Part shown: positions 5,700 to 6,197 of the stretch, piece after piece
How the letters are laid out: the number at the start of each line of letters is the position of its first letter
Numbering within the stretch: the first letter of the stretch is position 1
Assembly (NCBI GenBank): GCA_014377145.1
Contig: JACMQE010000029.1
Span: 1 to 6,197 of the forward strand
From: Glaciimonas sp.
GTDB taxonomy: Bacteria > Pseudomonadota > Gammaproteobacteria > Burkholderiales > Burkholderiaceae
Direction: 5' to 3'
DNA: 6,197 bases
Program-made: the position numbers and the translations under genes
Notes under the pieces: generated by a model
The model's database searches: none
The model's input: only the letters and a program-made list of their open reading frames with translations
Told to the model about the DNA's origin: nothing

Positions 5700-6068
5700 A
5701 TGCCCATTACTGCCCTTAATCATTACAATTTACGTGCATCGCATGCCCTGATGCTGGTACTCAGAGATTTTTATTGCAACATTGTCGGCCTCAAACAAGG
5801 TGAGCGCCCTGCTTTCAATAGCTTGGGATTTTGGCTCTAGGCCGGGGGCGGCCGATTTTGTATTTGAGCGAAACATTAGAAGGCGATATCAGAAATAGTA
5901 TTGTCAATACGTTTGATCATGTCGCTTCAGCTGCATTAATCAAGAAGAGATGGCAGCACAGCTGGCAGTCCATCAGTGCATTACAAGGTTGCACACGATA
6001 CATTAACTGGGCAGACCCAATTCTTCTTTAAAGATCCTGCCGATAACGGTATAGAGTTAAATTTTAAG
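5700..6068 (+). pseudogene. Glyoxalase/VOC-family (vicinal oxygen chelate) protein, broken
   Basis: VOC proteins are small metal-binding dioxygenases, isomerases or resistance proteins; the substrate cannot be told here. The ATG at 5700 begins MPITALNHYNLRA, with the first-metal-site histidine. Then come LRDFYCNIVGLKQGERPAFN, SLGFWL, TAG 5838-5840 (usually a tyrosine), and, shifted one frame, RPILYLSETLEGDIRNSIVN and TFDHVA with the second histidine. After another shift FSCINQEEMAAQLAVHQ, and after a third HYKVAHDTLTGQTQFFFKDP and NGIELNF with the conserved glutamate. Each shift is explained by one lost base, at about 5845, 5925 and 5974, and the last returns to the starting frame. Similarity ends near 6065; the frame stays open to TAG 6192-6194 without familiar sequence, so the original end is unclear. 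Confidence 0.9.
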
Positions 6069-6197
6069 GGTGGGGGGAATTTTGTAGTACGAAGGAATGA
6101 GTGTATACAACTGTTCATTTATTTTTTCCGTTGTTTGCAGGGTAAATGGTTGCAATCGCAAAATCCACCTGTTCATACCGTACCTCTTACTTAGGAC
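6069..6197. other. Tail after the VOC gene, no recognisable gene
   Basis: Only the read-through extension of the VOC frame (to 6194) is open here. Its composition looks random and matches nothing I know. Confidence 0.4.

Noticed and set aside
5493..5723. Minus-strand 76-codon frame upstream of srkA
   Set aside because: Low-complexity, cysteine- and lysine-rich translation with no start signals, crossing the divergent promoter region and the VOC start.
1..6197. CRISPR array, tRNA or rRNA genes
   Set aside because: No regularly spaced repeats beyond the 24-bp tandem pair, and no tRNA cloverleaf or rRNA-like sequence noticed on either strand.

Overview
The window looks like a decaying accessory segment of a Burkholderiales (Betaproteobacteria) genome. 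It has moderate GC by eye, well below typical Burkholderia. The host call rests on the Burkholderiales character of the SrkA-type kinase, the PvdS/OrbS-type iron-starvation sigma factor, and a gene order like the amphiphilic beta-hydroxyaspartate siderophore loci of Delftia, Cupriavidus and Variovorax (delftibactin, cupriachelin, variochelin). It is inference, not a database match. Almost every recognisable gene is broken by nonsense codons, 1-nt indels or internal deletion, so the usual long-ORF view hides the real genes.

Left part (1-2424, all on the minus strand, read right to left): an iron-siderophore regulatory and tailoring operon. It begins with a perfect 29-bp inverted repeat containing a Fur-box-like core. 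Next come an ECF sigma factor (pseudogene), an intact MbtH-like protein, a type II (editing) thioesterase (pseudogene lacking its lid region), a 4'-phosphopantetheinyl transferase (pseudogene), and the start of what looks like a TauD/SyrP-type dioxygenase running off the left edge. In an intact locus, Fur would control the sigma factor. The sigma factor would drive the NRPS operon, MbtH would help adenylation domains fold and work, the thioesterase would clear misprimed carrier proteins, the PPTase would arm them, and the dioxygenase would hydroxylate aspartate.

Middle part (2425-4463): mostly junk. Minus-strand remnants from 3898 down to 2823 look protein-like. The upstream piece may be the C-terminal part of a Tle3/DUF3274-like type VI secretion lipase effector (tentative), and the downstream piece is unrecognised. 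A short 24-bp tandem repeat lies at 4171-4229. The first ~23 codons of a DJ-1/PfpI-type protein survive at 4395.

Right part (4464-6197): srkA (YihE/RdoA-like Ser/Thr kinase, minus strand), full length but with four indels and one nonsense codon. It is divergent from a glyoxalase/VOC-family gene on the plus strand that carries a nonsense codon and three single-base deletions.

I see no new working system. The informative story is the partial erosion of a siderophore locus, with MbtH, the visible dioxygenase start and the Fur-like palindrome intact while their neighbours are broken. Because many lesions are single-base indels, raw-read confirmation matters before calling all of it biological decay.
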